Positions 25,927 to 35,914 of a stretch of 64,000 nucleotides of DNA are shown piece after piece. Below the pieces are notes generated by a model, which worked only from the letters and a program-made list of their open reading frames with translations, was not told the origin of the DNA and did not search any database. The stretch comes from Opitutaceae bacterium (lineage in GTDB: Bacteria; Verrucomicrobiota; Verrucomicrobiia; Opitutales; Opitutaceae): assembly GCA_016794625.1 (NCBI GenBank), contig JAEUGY010000088.1, positions 1-64,000 on the forward strand, in the 5' to 3' direction. The translations under genes were made by a program, and so were the position numbers. The stretch's first letter is position 1; each line of letters opens with the position of its first letter.

Positions 25927-27483
25927 TCAGCCGCGGCCGAGGTTGCGGGCCCACTCGGGCACCACGTCGATCTGCAGATCGAACACGAGGGGGGCGAGGA
26001 TCCAGACCAATCCGAGGATGATCGGCACCAGCGCCACATTGAGCCACATGCCGGCCGCGGCCATTTGGGGAAGCGGGACCTTGCCGCTGCCGAACACAAT
26101 CGCGTTGGGCGGGGTGCCGACGGGCATCATGTAGGAGCAATTGGCCCCCAAGGCGCACGGGATGAGGAAGAGCAACGGATTCTGTCCGAGGCTGAGCGCC
26201 AGCGCCGCCGCAATCGGCAGGAACGTCGCCGCGGTGGCCGTGTTGCTGGTCAGCTCGGTCAGCATGAGGATGCCGAAGCACACCAGCGCCAGAATCAGAA
26301 TCATGGGTACACCCTGCAACCCCGAGCAGAGGTCTCCGAGGTAGCGGGAGAGGCCGTGTTTCTCGATGTTGCCGGCGAGACTGAGTCCGCCGCCGAAGAG
26401 CACGAGTACGTCCCAAGGCAGGCTTTTGGTCGCCTCCCAGTTCATCACAAACTCCCCCCGGCGCAGGTTGACGGGCAGGACAAACAGCAGCAGGCCGCCG
26501 ATCATCGCGATGCTGGTATCCGTGAGCAGCGGCACATGGGCCATCAGCCACGGCTGAAAAATCCAGCCCAGCGCCGTGAGCACAAACACCACGAGCACGA
26601 GCTGCTCGCCTCGCGACCACTGGCCGAGCTTCGCTTTCTCGGTCTGGATGAGCGCCGTCATGCCCGGTATCTCGGCGTGATCGAGGCGGAACGACACCCG
26701 GGTGAGCACAAGCCAGACGACCGGTAGCGTCACGAGCACAATCGGTACGCCAATCAGCATCCACTGGCCGAAGCCGATCGTGATACCGTACACCTTGTTC
26801 ACATACGCCGCGAGGAGCGCATTGGGCGGCGTGCCGATCAGGGTGGCCATGCCTCCGGTCGTGGCGCCATAGGCCACCGCGAGGAGGAGGGCGGCGCTGA
26901 ACGAGGGCAGCTTCGGCGTGTGCGCCGGGAGGACCTGGACGACCGAGAGGGCAATCGGCAGCATCATCAACGCGGTCGCGGTGTTGCTGACCCACATGCT
27001 GACCACCGCGGAGGCGAGCAGAAAGCCGGCGACGATCCGGGTCGGTCGCGACCCCATCACCGCGATGAGCGAAATCGCCAGGCGGCGGTGGAGGTTCCAC
27101 CGTTGCATGGCGATCGCAATGAGGAACCCGCCAAGGAACAGATAGATGATCGGACTCGAGTACGGAGCGGTGGTCTGCTGGATGTTGCCAAGGCCCAGCG
27201 CGGGGAAGAGCACCAGGGGCGACAGCGCCGTGACCGGGATCGGCACCGACTCACAGATCCAGAGCACGGCCATGAAGAGGGCGACGCCGGCGGTACGCCA
27301 GCCTTCGACGCTGAGTCCCTCCGGTGGCGGCAGGAGCAGGGTCACCAGGAGCGCTCCCGGTCCCAGAATCCAGCCCGACCAATGGCGCAACCCATAGCGG
27401 GCCGGCTCTTCCACCGCACGCTTCACCACCTCCCCGGCTTCACTCAGGCCGTGGTGGGGAGGGTGCGGGGTGGAATCGCTCAT
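25927..27483 (-). CDS. DASS-family sodium/dicarboxylate symporter
   Basis: A 518-residue inner-membrane carrier of the divalent anion:sodium symporter (SLC13) family, which imports C4-dicarboxylates, citrate or sulfate. The two sodium-site motifs are present: SNTATALMMLP in the first half and TSNTATAATFLPI in the second, with the expected inverted-repeat arrangement of about eleven hydrophobic segments. The ATG at 27483 is followed by a 45-residue hydrophilic N-terminus before the first membrane segment. It stands between the LacI-family gene (137 bp) and the macroglobulin gene (147 bp) and has a palindrome upstream, so it is likely its own transcription unit. The substrate is not resolved. 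Confidence 0.9.
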   Translation of the reverse strand: MSDSTPHPPHHGLSEAGEVVKRAVEEPARYGLRHWSGWILGPGALLVTLLLPPPEGLSVEGWRTAGVALFMAVLWICESVPIPVTALSPLVLFPALGLGNIQQTTAPYSSPIIYLFLGGFLIAIAMQRWNLHRRLAISLIAVMGSRPTRIVAGFLLASAVVSMWVSNTATALMMLPIALSVVQVLPAHTPKLPSFSAALLLAVAYGATTGGMATLIGTPPNALLAAYVNKVYGITIGFGQWMLIGVPIVLVTLPVVWLVLTRVSFRLDHAEIPGMTALIQTEKAKLGQWSRGEQLVLVVFVLTALGWIFQPWLMAHVPLLTDTSIAMIGGLLLFVLPVNLRRGEFVMNWEATKSLPWDVLVLFGGGLSLAGNIEKHGLSRYLGDLCSGLQGVPMILILALVCFGILMLTELTSNTATAATFLPIAAALALSLGQNPLLFLIPCALGANCSYMMPVGTPPNAIVFGSGKVPLPQMAAAGMWLNVALVPIILGLVWILAPLVFDLQIDVVPEWARNLGRG

Positions 27484-27533
27484 AGGGGTGCCAGAGGAAA
27501 GCGTCCCCCTGCCCTGCGGCCAAGCCCTTAGCA

Positions 27534-27551
27534 TGGCGTAATTCTACGCCA
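27534..27551. promoter_or_regulatory. Palindrome upstream of the dicarboxylate carrier gene
   Basis: TGGCGTA-ATTC-TACGCCA has perfect 7-bp arms and lies 50 bp upstream of the carrier start. It could be the operator of an unlinked regulator. No similar site was seen elsewhere in the window. Confidence 0.4.
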
Positions 27552-27630
27552 AAACCGGCCTGCCAGCCCCTCCCTCTCCTCCCCGACGGGGGCGCCTGCC
27601 GGTCAACGGCTGGCGCCGACGGCGCCGGCG

Positions 27631-30600
27631 CTACTTCACCTCAAGGACGAAGCTCTGCGAGTGGCTGTTGAACTCCGGGGCATACATGCACTGGATCTCC
27701 GCCAGACCCGACTGATAGCGGCCTTTGAGCTGTACGCGTGTCGAATACTCAAATACATACGTGCCCTTCCGGAGGTAATCGATGAAGAAGTGGCTGGCGG
27801 TGTCGCGGGTGCTTTCATAGTAGGCCAGCCCGTCCTGATAGCGGTAGCGACTGAGCACCGCGACAGGCTCGGTGCCGCTGCCGCGCTGGTCCTTGAGGTG
27901 CACATATTCCATGTCGCGGTCGGTGCGCAGTTCCAGGCGGACAACGAGCTCGTCACCAACGGCCAGCGCACCGGTCACGGGTTTGAGGACGCGTCCCTGC
28001 GACGTCGTTTCCACCACGAACAGGGTCTTCTTCAGGCGCAGGGGGGTTCCTTCATGGGGGGTGACTTTGGACACGTCCTCCAGGTAGGACCAATGCACGC
28101 TGCCCCAGCTGACGCCTTCGTCCTTCTTGCGCACGGAGACGCGCCCCATCGCAGGCCGGATCTCGTCGCGCACGAGGGTCTTTTCGTAATAACCCGTGGC
28201 CGGCTCGACGTTCTCGGGGCGGATCGGGGTGCCGCCAAGGGAGACTTCAACCAGGGCGTCGCTCGACAGCAGTGATTTGCCCCGCAGCAGCAGTCCGTAA
28301 ACGGCATCGGCAGTGGCTTTGGTCGTCTTCCAGGCCTGCGTCTGCTTCTGTTTCAGGAGCCACACCTGGCAGTCGTCCACAGCCTGGGTGTCACGGGTGA
28401 TCTCGGCAAACGCCTCGATCATCATCGCCTGGGTCTCGATCGGCGCCCGGTGCCACCACCACGCTTCCTCGCTGTCCCGCCAGAAGCGTCCCAGCTCCGG
28501 ATCAGTGACACTGCGTTCCTTGAGGGAGGCGAGGATCGCGGCCGGCGTGGTCGTGTCGCCCCAGCGGTGCAATGCCAGCGCGAGGTGCGCCAGGCTCTGC
28601 CGGCCATCGACCTTCGTCCAGGTCCGCGCCGCCTGCGCGCGCAGGTAGTCGACCGCCTCCCGATGGGCCGGCGCGATGGCCACGTCCTTCAGGTAGAAAC
28701 TGCGTCCGTAAAGATAGAGCGCATCGGTCGGTCCCGGCACATACGCATCGCGCCGATCGTTCGCCAGGTAGCGCTGGTGCATCCAGGCATCCAGCGCCTG
28801 CAGCGCCTTGACCGCGACGGTGGCATCCACGTCGATCCCGAGGTGTCGCAACCGGCCGAAACCCGTCATGATGTAGAGGCTGATGTATTCGCTCGGCGGG
28901 CCGCCCGGAAACCAGGGCCACAGCCCTTCCTCCAGCTGTCGTTCCGCCAGCACCGTGAGCTGCCGGGCCGTTTCCTGATCGAGCCGGTTGCTGTCGAAGA
29001 GCAGTCCGACCCGGCGGCGAGCCTCGCTTTCCGAGCGGGCCTGGCGAAGCCAGGGGCTCTCTTCCAGCAGGACCGACTTCAGCTCGGGGTTCTTCTCCAG
29101 CGGACTGTCGAGCGCCGCCGTGCCCTGCCAGAGATCGAAGATCCGACGGATCTTCGGATCCGAGCCGGCGATGTGCCGTGCGAGCGCCGTGGCATAGAGG
29201 CGGTTGAACACCTGCTCACTGCAGTCGTAGGGATATTCCATCAGCGACGGCAGCGCCATGACCGCATACCAGGCGGGCTGCGACACCATCTGCACGGTCA
29301 ACGCCTGATGACGCAGCGTGGTGGAGCCGGCCGAAGCGAGCAGCTTGGTGAACTCAAACTCCTTCGTCGTCCGTCCCCGGACGGGGAGCGGCAGGGACTC
29401 GGACACGAGTATCCGACGACTCAAGACCGGCAGGTACCCTTCCTCGCCATCGCTGGCCCGGGCCGTTCCCCCGACCGCCTTGTAGGTCAGCACCCCCAGC
29501 CCGTCCGGCACCTTGATCCGCCACGAGACGGTGCGTGATTGTTTGGCCGGTACATTGAAGGGCTGCTCGCCCCGTCCGAGCCCGAGGGCCGCGTCGACCG
29601 AACTCTGGGTGACGGCATCGGCAAAGCTGAGCTTCACCTGACCCGCCTGCGGCTGGTCGGTCTGATTGCTGACCTTGACCGTGAATTCCACGGTGTCGCC
29701 TTCGCGCAGGAAACGCGGGGGGTTCGGCTCGACCATGATGTCCTTCGCCGTGACCACCCGGTCCGTGAGAAAACCCGAGCGCAGGTCCCGATCATGGGCA
29801 AACCCGAGGAACTTCCATTCGGTCAACGCCTCCGGCATCGTGAACTGCAGCCGGACCCGGCCGTCGCGATCCGACAGAAGTTGTGGGAAGAAAAACGCGG
29901 TCTCCTGGAGGTTTTTGCGGGCGGTGATCCGGGACAAATCGACGTTTGTATCCCCACGCTGCGCCAGATCCTCCGCGCTCGATTCCTTGCCCAGACGCAT
30001 GCCGCCCGCCTTGTCGGCTAGTCCGGCTTCCGGGCTCGCGGCAACCGAGAAGGCCGAGAGGGCGACCGTACCTTCCGCCATCTCCGCCATGCCCCCCGGC
30101 GCCATGCCCATGCGGGCGGCGCGCGCCGGGCCGTAGCCGCGTCCCGTGCCGATCAACATCGCCGGAAAGTCGCGGTGGTTCCACGCGGGCGTTTCGGGAT
30201 GGGCTGCCCATTGACCACGCAGGTGCCGAAAGGACAGCTGGGTATTCTCAAACATCAGCCGCACCGGGTCCGACTCGTGCCGGAATACGTGGAATCCATC
30301 GGGCCAGCGATGGGTTTGAAACTGATCCAACGAGGCATCATAAAGCGTCGCCACCATCTCCGCGACGGCCTGGGTGGCATCCGGCCCCGTCACCACCGCG
30401 GTCCAGGTTTCCTTCTGTCCGGGTTCGAGCTTGGAGCGGAACTTTTCCCACGCCACCGTCAGCTTCTTGTTGGTCCAGGGCACCTCCACGGTGCGCTGCG
30501 TGAGGTAGGCGCGGTTCTCGCGGACATAGGTGACGCGCAGGGAAACGCCCCCACGCATGGCCTCGGTCACCGGCAGCTCGATCCGTTCCTGCGTGCGGTC

Positions 30601-33570
30601 CGCCGCCGTCCACCGGCTGTGCAGGACACGGCCCTGGGACACCAGCTCCACGAAGGCGCGACCGGTTTCGTATCCGGTGCCCCAGACTGCGGTGAAGGTG
30701 GACCCGGGCTCGACCGACCACGAGGAGGCCACGAGGTGCTGCGCCAGCTTGATGCCGGCGCGGGTGTCCTGGGGCTCGATCACCGTCACCGTCTGACGCG
30801 CCGTCACGGAGTGACCAAAGCGGTCCTTGGTCTGCAGCGACACCCGATAGATGCCGGCGGGGAGCGGCACGCCGACCTTGGCGGAGCCGGTGGCATCCGT
30901 GGCCACGTCCCGGGTCGCCACCACCGAGCCGAGCGGCCAGGAGTCGGGGTTGGAGGGGTCCGTGGGCGGATCGTCGGACAAGGCGGCGTTCCACCAGAAG
31001 CGCGGACGCTGCAGGGGCGTGCGCGCCACCGCAGCCGGTTGCTGCAGCGCGTGCACGGTCAGGGTGCCGGAGGCCGCCTGGGCATCGCCATCGAGGGACT
31101 GTGTGGTGACCGTGAGTTCGACCGGTGTGCCCGGCGTCTGCCACTCGGCCGCCGCCAGCGTGGCCTGCAAGGCGGTGTAGCCGGCCTGAAGGCTGCGTTC
31201 GTCCGACCGGGTCTCACCGGTGGTATCGGTCACGTCCACGCTCACGCGGTATCCGAAAACTGGTTCGTTCTTCTCCGGGATGGAACGATCCGGGGTCGCG
31301 GTGAATTCAAGCCGGAACGAGCCGTCCGGTTCGGTCACCGTCGATCCATGGGCAATCGCCTGCGTGGCGGGCGGCTGCCACCACCAGCACCAAGGGGGCA
31401 GCCGGACGCTGCGTTCCACCCGCCACTTGACTTTGGCCCCGCCAATGGCGGCCCCGGTGTAGGCGGTGGCCTTGCCCGCCACCTGCACCGGGGCGGCGAG
31501 TTTCGCCGCCTCCGCCGGAGCGGCGATTTCCACCTGAAACTTCGGCCGCTTGTATTCCTCGACGCGGATCGTGGCCCAGCCCGGATGGTCGAGGACCTGC
31601 AGGCTCATCTGCCCCAGCAACCGGTCGCGGGGCGCGGTGAAGACGCCGCTGAACGAACCGTAGGCATTGGTCCGGTGTTCGGCGCGGGCGATTTCCTGGC
31701 CGTTCGCGTCGTTGAACAGCAGGGTGACGGACCGGTTGGCGGCGACACCGTAGGTGCCGGCGTCCTGGTTCTGGCGAAGCGCGATTCCTTTGTAATGCAC
31801 GCTCTGACCGGGCCGGTAGAGAACACGGTCCGTAAAGATCACCGTCGGAGTGGTCGCTCGTTCCGGCTCGTGTGCCCCCGCCAGGTAATGCGCCTGCGTG
31901 CTGGCGACGGAATGGCCCCCGTGCGTGGCCTGCACGATCACCTGTTGATCCGCACCGGAAAGGGCAAAGCGTCCCGTCTCGTCGGTCTGAACCGTCTTCG
32001 CGGCGACAAACCGGCCCTCCTGATTGCGACTCCAAAGGCGCACCGACGCACCGGCCACGGGTTCACCGGAGCCGGCTTTCAACACCAAGCCTCCCGACTC
32101 CCGTTGTCCCTGGCCCAGGTGGAGCACCAGCGCGAGGTCGCTGACCCACACCGACGCGACACTGACCACATTGTCCGCGGTGGAGAACGCCGGATCGTGG
32201 CTCGCGAGAATGAAGTAGAAGCCAGGGGCGAGCGACGAGGGCGCCGGCAGCTCTTCCGTGCGCTCCTTGAAATCGGTGGTGGCCGGCAGTTCAGCCGCCC
32301 ACGACAGAGCCGGAGTGGCGCCGATCAGCTGGTCGCGCAGCGCCGCACTCAGGCCGCCGACCTCCCAGCGCGCCTGGCGCAGGTGCGTCTCGAAGTCGAT
32401 GCGTACGGCGCGGAAGTGAACCTGGGTGACGTTCCGATAGGTGACACGAAGCGCAGGCCACGGCGCGTTCCACACGCTCTCCGTTTCCAAGGCCGTGGTC
32501 TTCCGCTCGATGAGGGCGATTTCGTTCCGGCAGAGGGCCGCTCCGAAGCTCGATGGAAACGCGTCCCGACCACGCTGGGCCACCGCGCGCGCCGCGGCCG
32601 GGTCCCCATTTCGGTTGAGGTGTGCTGCTAGCAGGGCGAGGGCGCGCGAGGAGACTTCGTGGTCCGCCGCCTGATCGGCGAAACGACGCAGCGCGGCCTG
32701 GTAACGTTCGGACTTGGATTCGCCCACGGCGCTGTTGTCAGCGAACTCCATCCGCGCCAGGTCCGCATCGAGGAAGGCGGAGCGATCCGGGTCGTTGCGG
32801 TGGAACGCCAGCAAACCCTGGAAAAGGCGTACCGCCTTGAGCGCGGCCGAAGCTGAATCCGCGGACGCGGGCCGCCATGCGAGGAAGGCTTCGGCGTCGG
32901 CCAGAACCGGGCTGTCGGCATCGAGCTCGAAGACATCCTCCGCCGTGACCGCGCCCTGCTCGCCCGCCTGGTAAAACTCCAGCGCTTCGTAGGCAAGAAA
33001 GTCATACAGGGTCGGCCGGTAGGAATCCGGAGCCTCGCCCTTTTTTAGAAGGACATCATAGGTCTGGATGGGCGTCGCACGCAGCAGCGCGGTGTCCGCG
33101 AGGGCGGCCGTGAACCGCCGGTCGATCTCGCCGAGGATCTGGGTCAGGTCCCAGGTCTGCAGGTCGGTCCCGGGAGCGGAGGCGGCCTGGGTCCGCTGAA
33201 GGAACCGCCAGCGGTTCTGCTGAAAATACTGCCACGTCCAGTGCGCCAGGATCGCTTCCAGGACCGGCTTCATCTCCCGCGGCACCGTCGCCAGCGCGGC
33301 ACGCAACCGGACGATCTTCTCTTCCGGCCGGTTGCCCTGAATCTGTCCCTCGAGCGCAATCTTCAGCCCGAGCGCCTTGATCGCTTCCGCATAGTCTTTT
33401 TGCTGCATGGTCTCGGCGAGGATGGGCTCCAGGGCTGCGATGGCGGATTGGGGGAGGCGTTGCGCCAGGGCGTCATTGACCCGCTTCCACGCATCGTCCC
33501 GCGGCGCTCCCGCCAACGACAGGACCGCAACGAGAGACGCGAGCACGCCAAGGAGAAAACGGGGCTTCAT
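27631..33570 (-). CDS. Alpha-2-macroglobulin family protein with intact thioester motif
   Basis: A 1979-residue exported protein. The ATG at 33570 starts a signal peptide (LLGVLASLVAVLSLAGAP); no lipobox Cys follows, unlike E. coli YfhM. The N-terminal third has alpha-helical repeats. Macroglobulin beta domains follow, including VIFTDRVLYRPGQSVHYKGI, and then a Gly/Met/Ala-rich stretch around residues 1130-1180 that sits where bait regions lie. The thioester site is Cys1450-Ser-Glu-Gln1453 in YPYDCSEQ, followed by the helical thioester domain and a C-terminal receptor-like domain. Such proteins trap foreign proteases in the periplasm. A penicillin-binding protein 1C partner, the usual neighbour, is not present here. 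Confidence 0.93.
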   Translation of the reverse strand: MKPRFLLGVLASLVAVLSLAGAPRDDAWKRVNDALAQRLPQSAIAALEPILAETMQQKDYAEAIKALGLKIALEGQIQGNRPEEKIVRLRAALATVPREMKPVLEAILAHWTWQYFQQNRWRFLQRTQAASAPGTDLQTWDLTQILGEIDRRFTAALADTALLRATPIQTYDVLLKKGEAPDSYRPTLYDFLAYEALEFYQAGEQGAVTAEDVFELDADSPVLADAEAFLAWRPASADSASAALKAVRLFQGLLAFHRNDPDRSAFLDADLARMEFADNSAVGESKSERYQAALRRFADQAADHEVSSRALALLAAHLNRNGDPAAARAVAQRGRDAFPSSFGAALCRNEIALIERKTTALETESVWNAPWPALRVTYRNVTQVHFRAVRIDFETHLRQARWEVGGLSAALRDQLIGATPALSWAAELPATTDFKERTEELPAPSSLAPGFYFILASHDPAFSTADNVVSVASVWVSDLALVLHLGQGQRESGGLVLKAGSGEPVAGASVRLWSRNQEGRFVAAKTVQTDETGRFALSGADQQVIVQATHGGHSVASTQAHYLAGAHEPERATTPTVIFTDRVLYRPGQSVHYKGIALRQNQDAGTYGVAANRSVTLLFNDANGQEIARAEHRTNAYGSFSGVFTAPRDRLLGQMSLQVLDHPGWATIRVEEYKRPKFQVEIAAPAEAAKLAAPVQVAGKATAYTGAAIGGAKVKWRVERSVRLPPWCWWWQPPATQAIAHGSTVTEPDGSFRLEFTATPDRSIPEKNEPVFGYRVSVDVTDTTGETRSDERSLQAGYTALQATLAAAEWQTPGTPVELTVTTQSLDGDAQAASGTLTVHALQQPAAVARTPLQRPRFWWNAALSDDPPTDPSNPDSWPLGSVVATRDVATDATGSAKVGVPLPAGIYRVSLQTKDRFGHSVTARQTVTVIEPQDTRAGIKLAQHLVASSWSVEPGSTFTAVWGTGYETGRAFVELVSQGRVLHSRWTAADRTQERIELPVTEAMRGGVSLRVTYVRENRAYLTQRTVEVPWTNKKLTVAWEKFRSKLEPGQKETWTAVVTGPDATQAVAEMVATLYDASLDQFQTHRWPDGFHVFRHESDPVRLMFENTQLSFRHLRGQWAAHPETPAWNHRDFPAMLIGTGRGYGPARAARMGMAPGGMAEMAEGTVALSAFSVAASPEAGLADKAGGMRLGKESSAEDLAQRGDTNVDLSRITARKNLQETAFFFPQLLSDRDGRVRLQFTMPEALTEWKFLGFAHDRDLRSGFLTDRVVTAKDIMVEPNPPRFLREGDTVEFTVKVSNQTDQPQAGQVKLSFADAVTQSSVDAALGLGRGEQPFNVPAKQSRTVSWRIKVPDGLGVLTYKAVGGTARASDGEEGYLPVLSRRILVSESLPLPVRGRTTKEFEFTKLLASAGSTTLRHQALTVQMVSQPAWYAVMALPSLMEYPYDCSEQVFNRLYATALARHIAGSDPKIRRIFDLWQGTAALDSPLEKNPELKSVLLEESPWLRQARSESEARRRVGLLFDSNRLDQETARQLTVLAERQLEEGLWPWFPGGPPSEYISLYIMTGFGRLRHLGIDVDATVAVKALQALDAWMHQRYLANDRRDAYVPGPTDALYLYGRSFYLKDVAIAPAHREAVDYLRAQAARTWTKVDGRQSLAHLALALHRWGDTTTPAAILASLKERSVTDPELGRFWRDSEEAWWWHRAPIETQAMMIEAFAEITRDTQAVDDCQVWLLKQKQTQAWKTTKATADAVYGLLLRGKSLLSSDALVEVSLGGTPIRPENVEPATGYYEKTLVRDEIRPAMGRVSVRKKDEGVSWGSVHWSYLEDVSKVTPHEGTPLRLKKTLFVVETTSQGRVLKPVTGALAVGDELVVRLELRTDRDMEYVHLKDQRGSGTEPVAVLSRYRYQDGLAYYESTRDTASHFFIDYLRKGTYVFEYSTRVQLKGRYQSGLAEIQCMYAPEFNSHSQSFVLEVK

Positions 33571-33899
33571 AGGGAAGGAATTCGTGGCGCAGGTAATTGG
33601 CAATGATACCGGCAAGTCCCGGCGAGGCGACTCCATTGTCCGCCGGATCTGCGACCAACACCCGGGCATGAAGTGCCCTCGCCTTCCGCCAAAAACCCGC
33701 GATCTCCCTCTCTCCATTCCCGGCTCATCCATGGGGGGATCGGAGGGGTCGACGACGCCGTCAGCGGGACGGCAACCGGTCCGGACCTCTCCATGGTCGG
33801 GTCCACCCGGGGGCCGGTTTTCTCCTCGCCGCAGATCGCGCATTCCGTTAACGCATGGTGGTCAGTCAATTGCTTACCCTGTTCAGCGTTGTCCCCATC
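33571..33899. other. Intergenic region between divergent genes
   Basis: This 329-bp stretch separates the macroglobulin gene from a divergent membrane-protein gene and must hold promoters for both. I see no protein-coding frame with convincing composition, no clear paired -35/-10 boxes and no palindrome of note. GTTAAC at 33847 lies in the least GC-rich part, near the plus-strand gene. Confidence 0.5.
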
Positions 33900-34442
33900 A
33901 TGAAAAAATTCCTGTTCGCCCCGCTGCTGGCTGCACTCGCCATGTTCTTCTGGGGTTTCGTCTACTACGGCCTGAGCGGCATTCCGTACAAAGTCCTCGG
34001 CACGGTCGGTGACATCGGCCCGGAACTTACCAAACTGTTCCCGGCCGACGGCACCTATATTCTCCCCGATCCTCGCGGCACGCCCGAGGCGATCTCAGAG
34101 CAGATGAAGCGCGGTCAATTCGCGACGGTTCACATCAAAAAGAGCGGCGTACCGGAAATGGACCCCGCCGTCATGGGCAAGGGCTTCGCGCTCGAATTCA
34201 TCACCTGCCTGCTGCTCGCCTTCATGGTGAACAAGGCCGCGTCGTCGTTCCAAGGCTTTGGCGGGCGCGTCCTGTTCAGCCTCACGCTGGGCGTGCTGCT
34301 CACCCTGTTTGCCAACGGAGGCCAGGCCATCTGGTGGCACCAGGACTGGGGGTGGCACGGGATGACGATGTTGCATGATGTGGTCGCTTTCCTCCTCGCG
34401 GGTGTGGTCATCGCGCTGTTTCACACGCCGAAGACGACGTGA
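33900..34442 (+). CDS. Small integral membrane protein, unknown function
   Basis: A 180-residue protein with about four hydrophobic segments: residues 4-26, 98-115, 126-144 and 155-175. Between the first and second lies a hydrophilic loop of about 70 residues that would face the periplasm. A His/Trp cluster (IWWHQDWGWHGMTMLHD) precedes the last segment and could bind a metal or haem, but this is speculative. The ATG at 33900 is preferred because it starts with MKKF and leads straight into the first membrane helix. I do not recognise the family. It converges with the DUF2202 gene and ends before a bidirectional terminator. Confidence 0.75.
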   Translation: MKKFLFAPLLAALAMFFWGFVYYGLSGIPYKVLGTVGDIGPELTKLFPADGTYILPDPRGTPEAISEQMKRGQFATVHIKKSGVPEMDPAVMGKGFALEFITCLLLAFMVNKAASSFQGFGGRVLFSLTLGVLLTLFANGGQAIWWHQDWGWHGMTMLHDVVAFLLAGVVIALFHTPKTT

Positions 34443-34540
34443 GCCAAAGGTATCACTGAGCTGATACACGGATCCTGCGATCCAGCCTGATCCGTCTCTC
34501 GGCGTCGCGCGGGTGAAACCCACACGACGCCCACCCACCC

Positions 34541-34595
34541 AAAAACGAATCCCGGGGCACCGCAGTGCACCCGGGATTCTTCGTTTCGGAAAAAC
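34541..34595. terminator. Bidirectional terminator between convergent genes
   Basis: AAAAACGAATCCCGGG and CCCGGGATTCTTCGTTTC pair with a small 3-base bulge and an 11-base loop, flanked by A on the left and T/A-rich bases on the right. It lies between two stop codons 168 bp apart and would serve both strands. Confidence 0.7.
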
Positions 34596-34610
34596 GGCAC
34601 CGGACGCTGT

Positions 34611-35372
34611 TCAACGTCCGCCGCGGAATCCATTGGCTCCACCGCCACCCATCCCGGCGCCACCCTTGCCGCCACGACCACCGGGTGCGGCTATCATCCC
34701 GGCGAACTCCTCGGCCGAGAGAACCTTCGGCGCATAGACGACGCCGCGTGCGGCGAGATTGCGGACAAAGGCCGAGAGGTGGTTCACCGAAGCGCTCGAG
34801 AGCTGGGCAATCACCGCCTTCGACGCCTCGTCCGTCGCCCGGAGAGCGAGCCGCCGAAGGTCGGCAATGTCCGTTTCCTCAACCAGAGCGCCGGCCTGCA
34901 GCGCCGCCGTTTCCGACTCATTGACGAGGGCCAGCAGCTGGGTGTACAGGGATCGCAGATCGTCGGTGACGTACGCACCCGGCTGGGCCGGTGGCGGCTG
35001 GACTCCCACCGTCGCCGCCAGCTGGATCAAGGCGTCCGCGTGCCGGGTCTCGGACTCGGCGATGTTGGAAAACACGCGGAGATTCCAGCGCGCAAACGCC
35101 GCCGCATAAAGGTCGTGCGCCACGCGCTCTTCTTCGATGGCGAAGGTGAGGTCAGCGACGCCCAACGACGTGGGCTGCGCCGGGTTGATCGCGGCCACCG
35201 GACAATCCGAAGGGCTGCCGGAATTCGGGCAAGGATTGGACGCACGGACACCGGCACCAGCACCCACGCCGACACCGGCGCCTGCACCAGCACCATTGGA
35301 CGCACCGTTGCGATTTTGCGCACTCACGGCCAGGGCCGGAACGAGGAGAAGCAGACTGAGGAAGGTTTTCAT
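34611..35372 (-). CDS. DUF2202 ferritin-like exported protein
   Basis: A 253-residue protein with a signal peptide (MKTFLSLLLLVPALAVSAQ), a low-complexity Gly/Ala/Val stretch at residues 24-45, a short Cys-containing segment (NPCPNSGSPSDCPVA), and a four-helix region matching DUF2202. The helices carry ferritin-like metal ligands: EEERVAHD and ESETRHAD, then ESETAALQ. The C-terminus is a Gly-rich tail. DUF2202 proteins are related to ferritin-like proteins, but their role is not established; iron or redox functions are plausible. The first ATG at 35390 would add six residues; the ATG at 35372 gives a better signal peptide. Confidence 0.82.
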   Translation of the reverse strand: MKTFLSLLLLVPALAVSAQNRNGASNGAGAGAGVGVGAGAGVRASNPCPNSGSPSDCPVAAINPAQPTSLGVADLTFAIEEERVAHDLYAAAFARWNLRVFSNIAESETRHADALIQLAATVGVQPPPAQPGAYVTDDLRSLYTQLLALVNESETAALQAGALVEETDIADLRRLALRATDEASKAVIAQLSSASVNHLSAFVRNLAARGVVYAPKVLSAEEFAGMIAAPGGRGGKGGAGMGGGGANGFRGGR

Positions 35373-35489
35373 GATTGGATTTTGATTCACACAATGAAAC
35401 CCCGGGAATTCGCCGGCATTACAGCCCGTCCAACGTTTTTCTTGGAAGACGGGCCGCTCCGCGCGGCCGCGCCTGCTCGCTCCACCGAG

Positions 35490-35833
35490 ACCTACGACAG
35501 GGGCGGGACCGAAGGTCCCGTCGCGGCCTCAGCGAGGCCACCTCCATCAAGGGGAAAGCCTCAGTGAGGCGGCGGCCAACGAGGGACAGCCTGATTTCGC
35601 TCCTGTCAGCACAAGACTGCAGCCCATCTGCCGACCCTTGGCGGAGCGGAACGAGGTCTGGGGGCGGAGGCGCCTTGTTGGCTGGATCGTGCTTTTGCTG
35701 AGCATTGCCAACACGAAGCCGGAGCCCCCAGGCCTCGTTCCGCGGCTTCGCGCCTTCGCGTGAGACCCTCTCCCGGGACCTACGACAGGGGCGGGACCGA
35801 AGGTCCCGTCGCGGCCTCAGCGAGGCCACCTCC
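35490..35833. repeat. Repeat cluster: two copies of element A and two of element B
   Basis: The 542 bp between the DUF2202 gene and the next gene have no credible gene. Element A (35490-35545 and 35778-35833) is 56 bp, the two copies nearly identical, with two adjacent small palindromes: GGGACC-GAA-GGTCCC and GGCCTC-AGC-GAGGCC. Element B is present as 35646-35685 (partial) and 35708-35768 in opposite orientation, so the pair forms an imperfect long inverted repeat. The same elements recur at 52815-52860 and 62735-63022. Frames through this region are built from the repeats. Confidence 0.85.
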
Positions 35834-35914
35834 AACGGAAGAGAGGCCTTTCTCGCGGCCACGCACTACGCCGACGCGCGGGCGCGGCGGCGGTGAGCAG
35901 CGCTTCACCCGACC

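Noticed and set aside
35419..35862. A 147-codon frame with a repeated EVASLRPRRDLRSRPC peptide
   Set aside because: The peptide repeat is only the translation of two copies of DNA element A; such frames are annotation artefacts.
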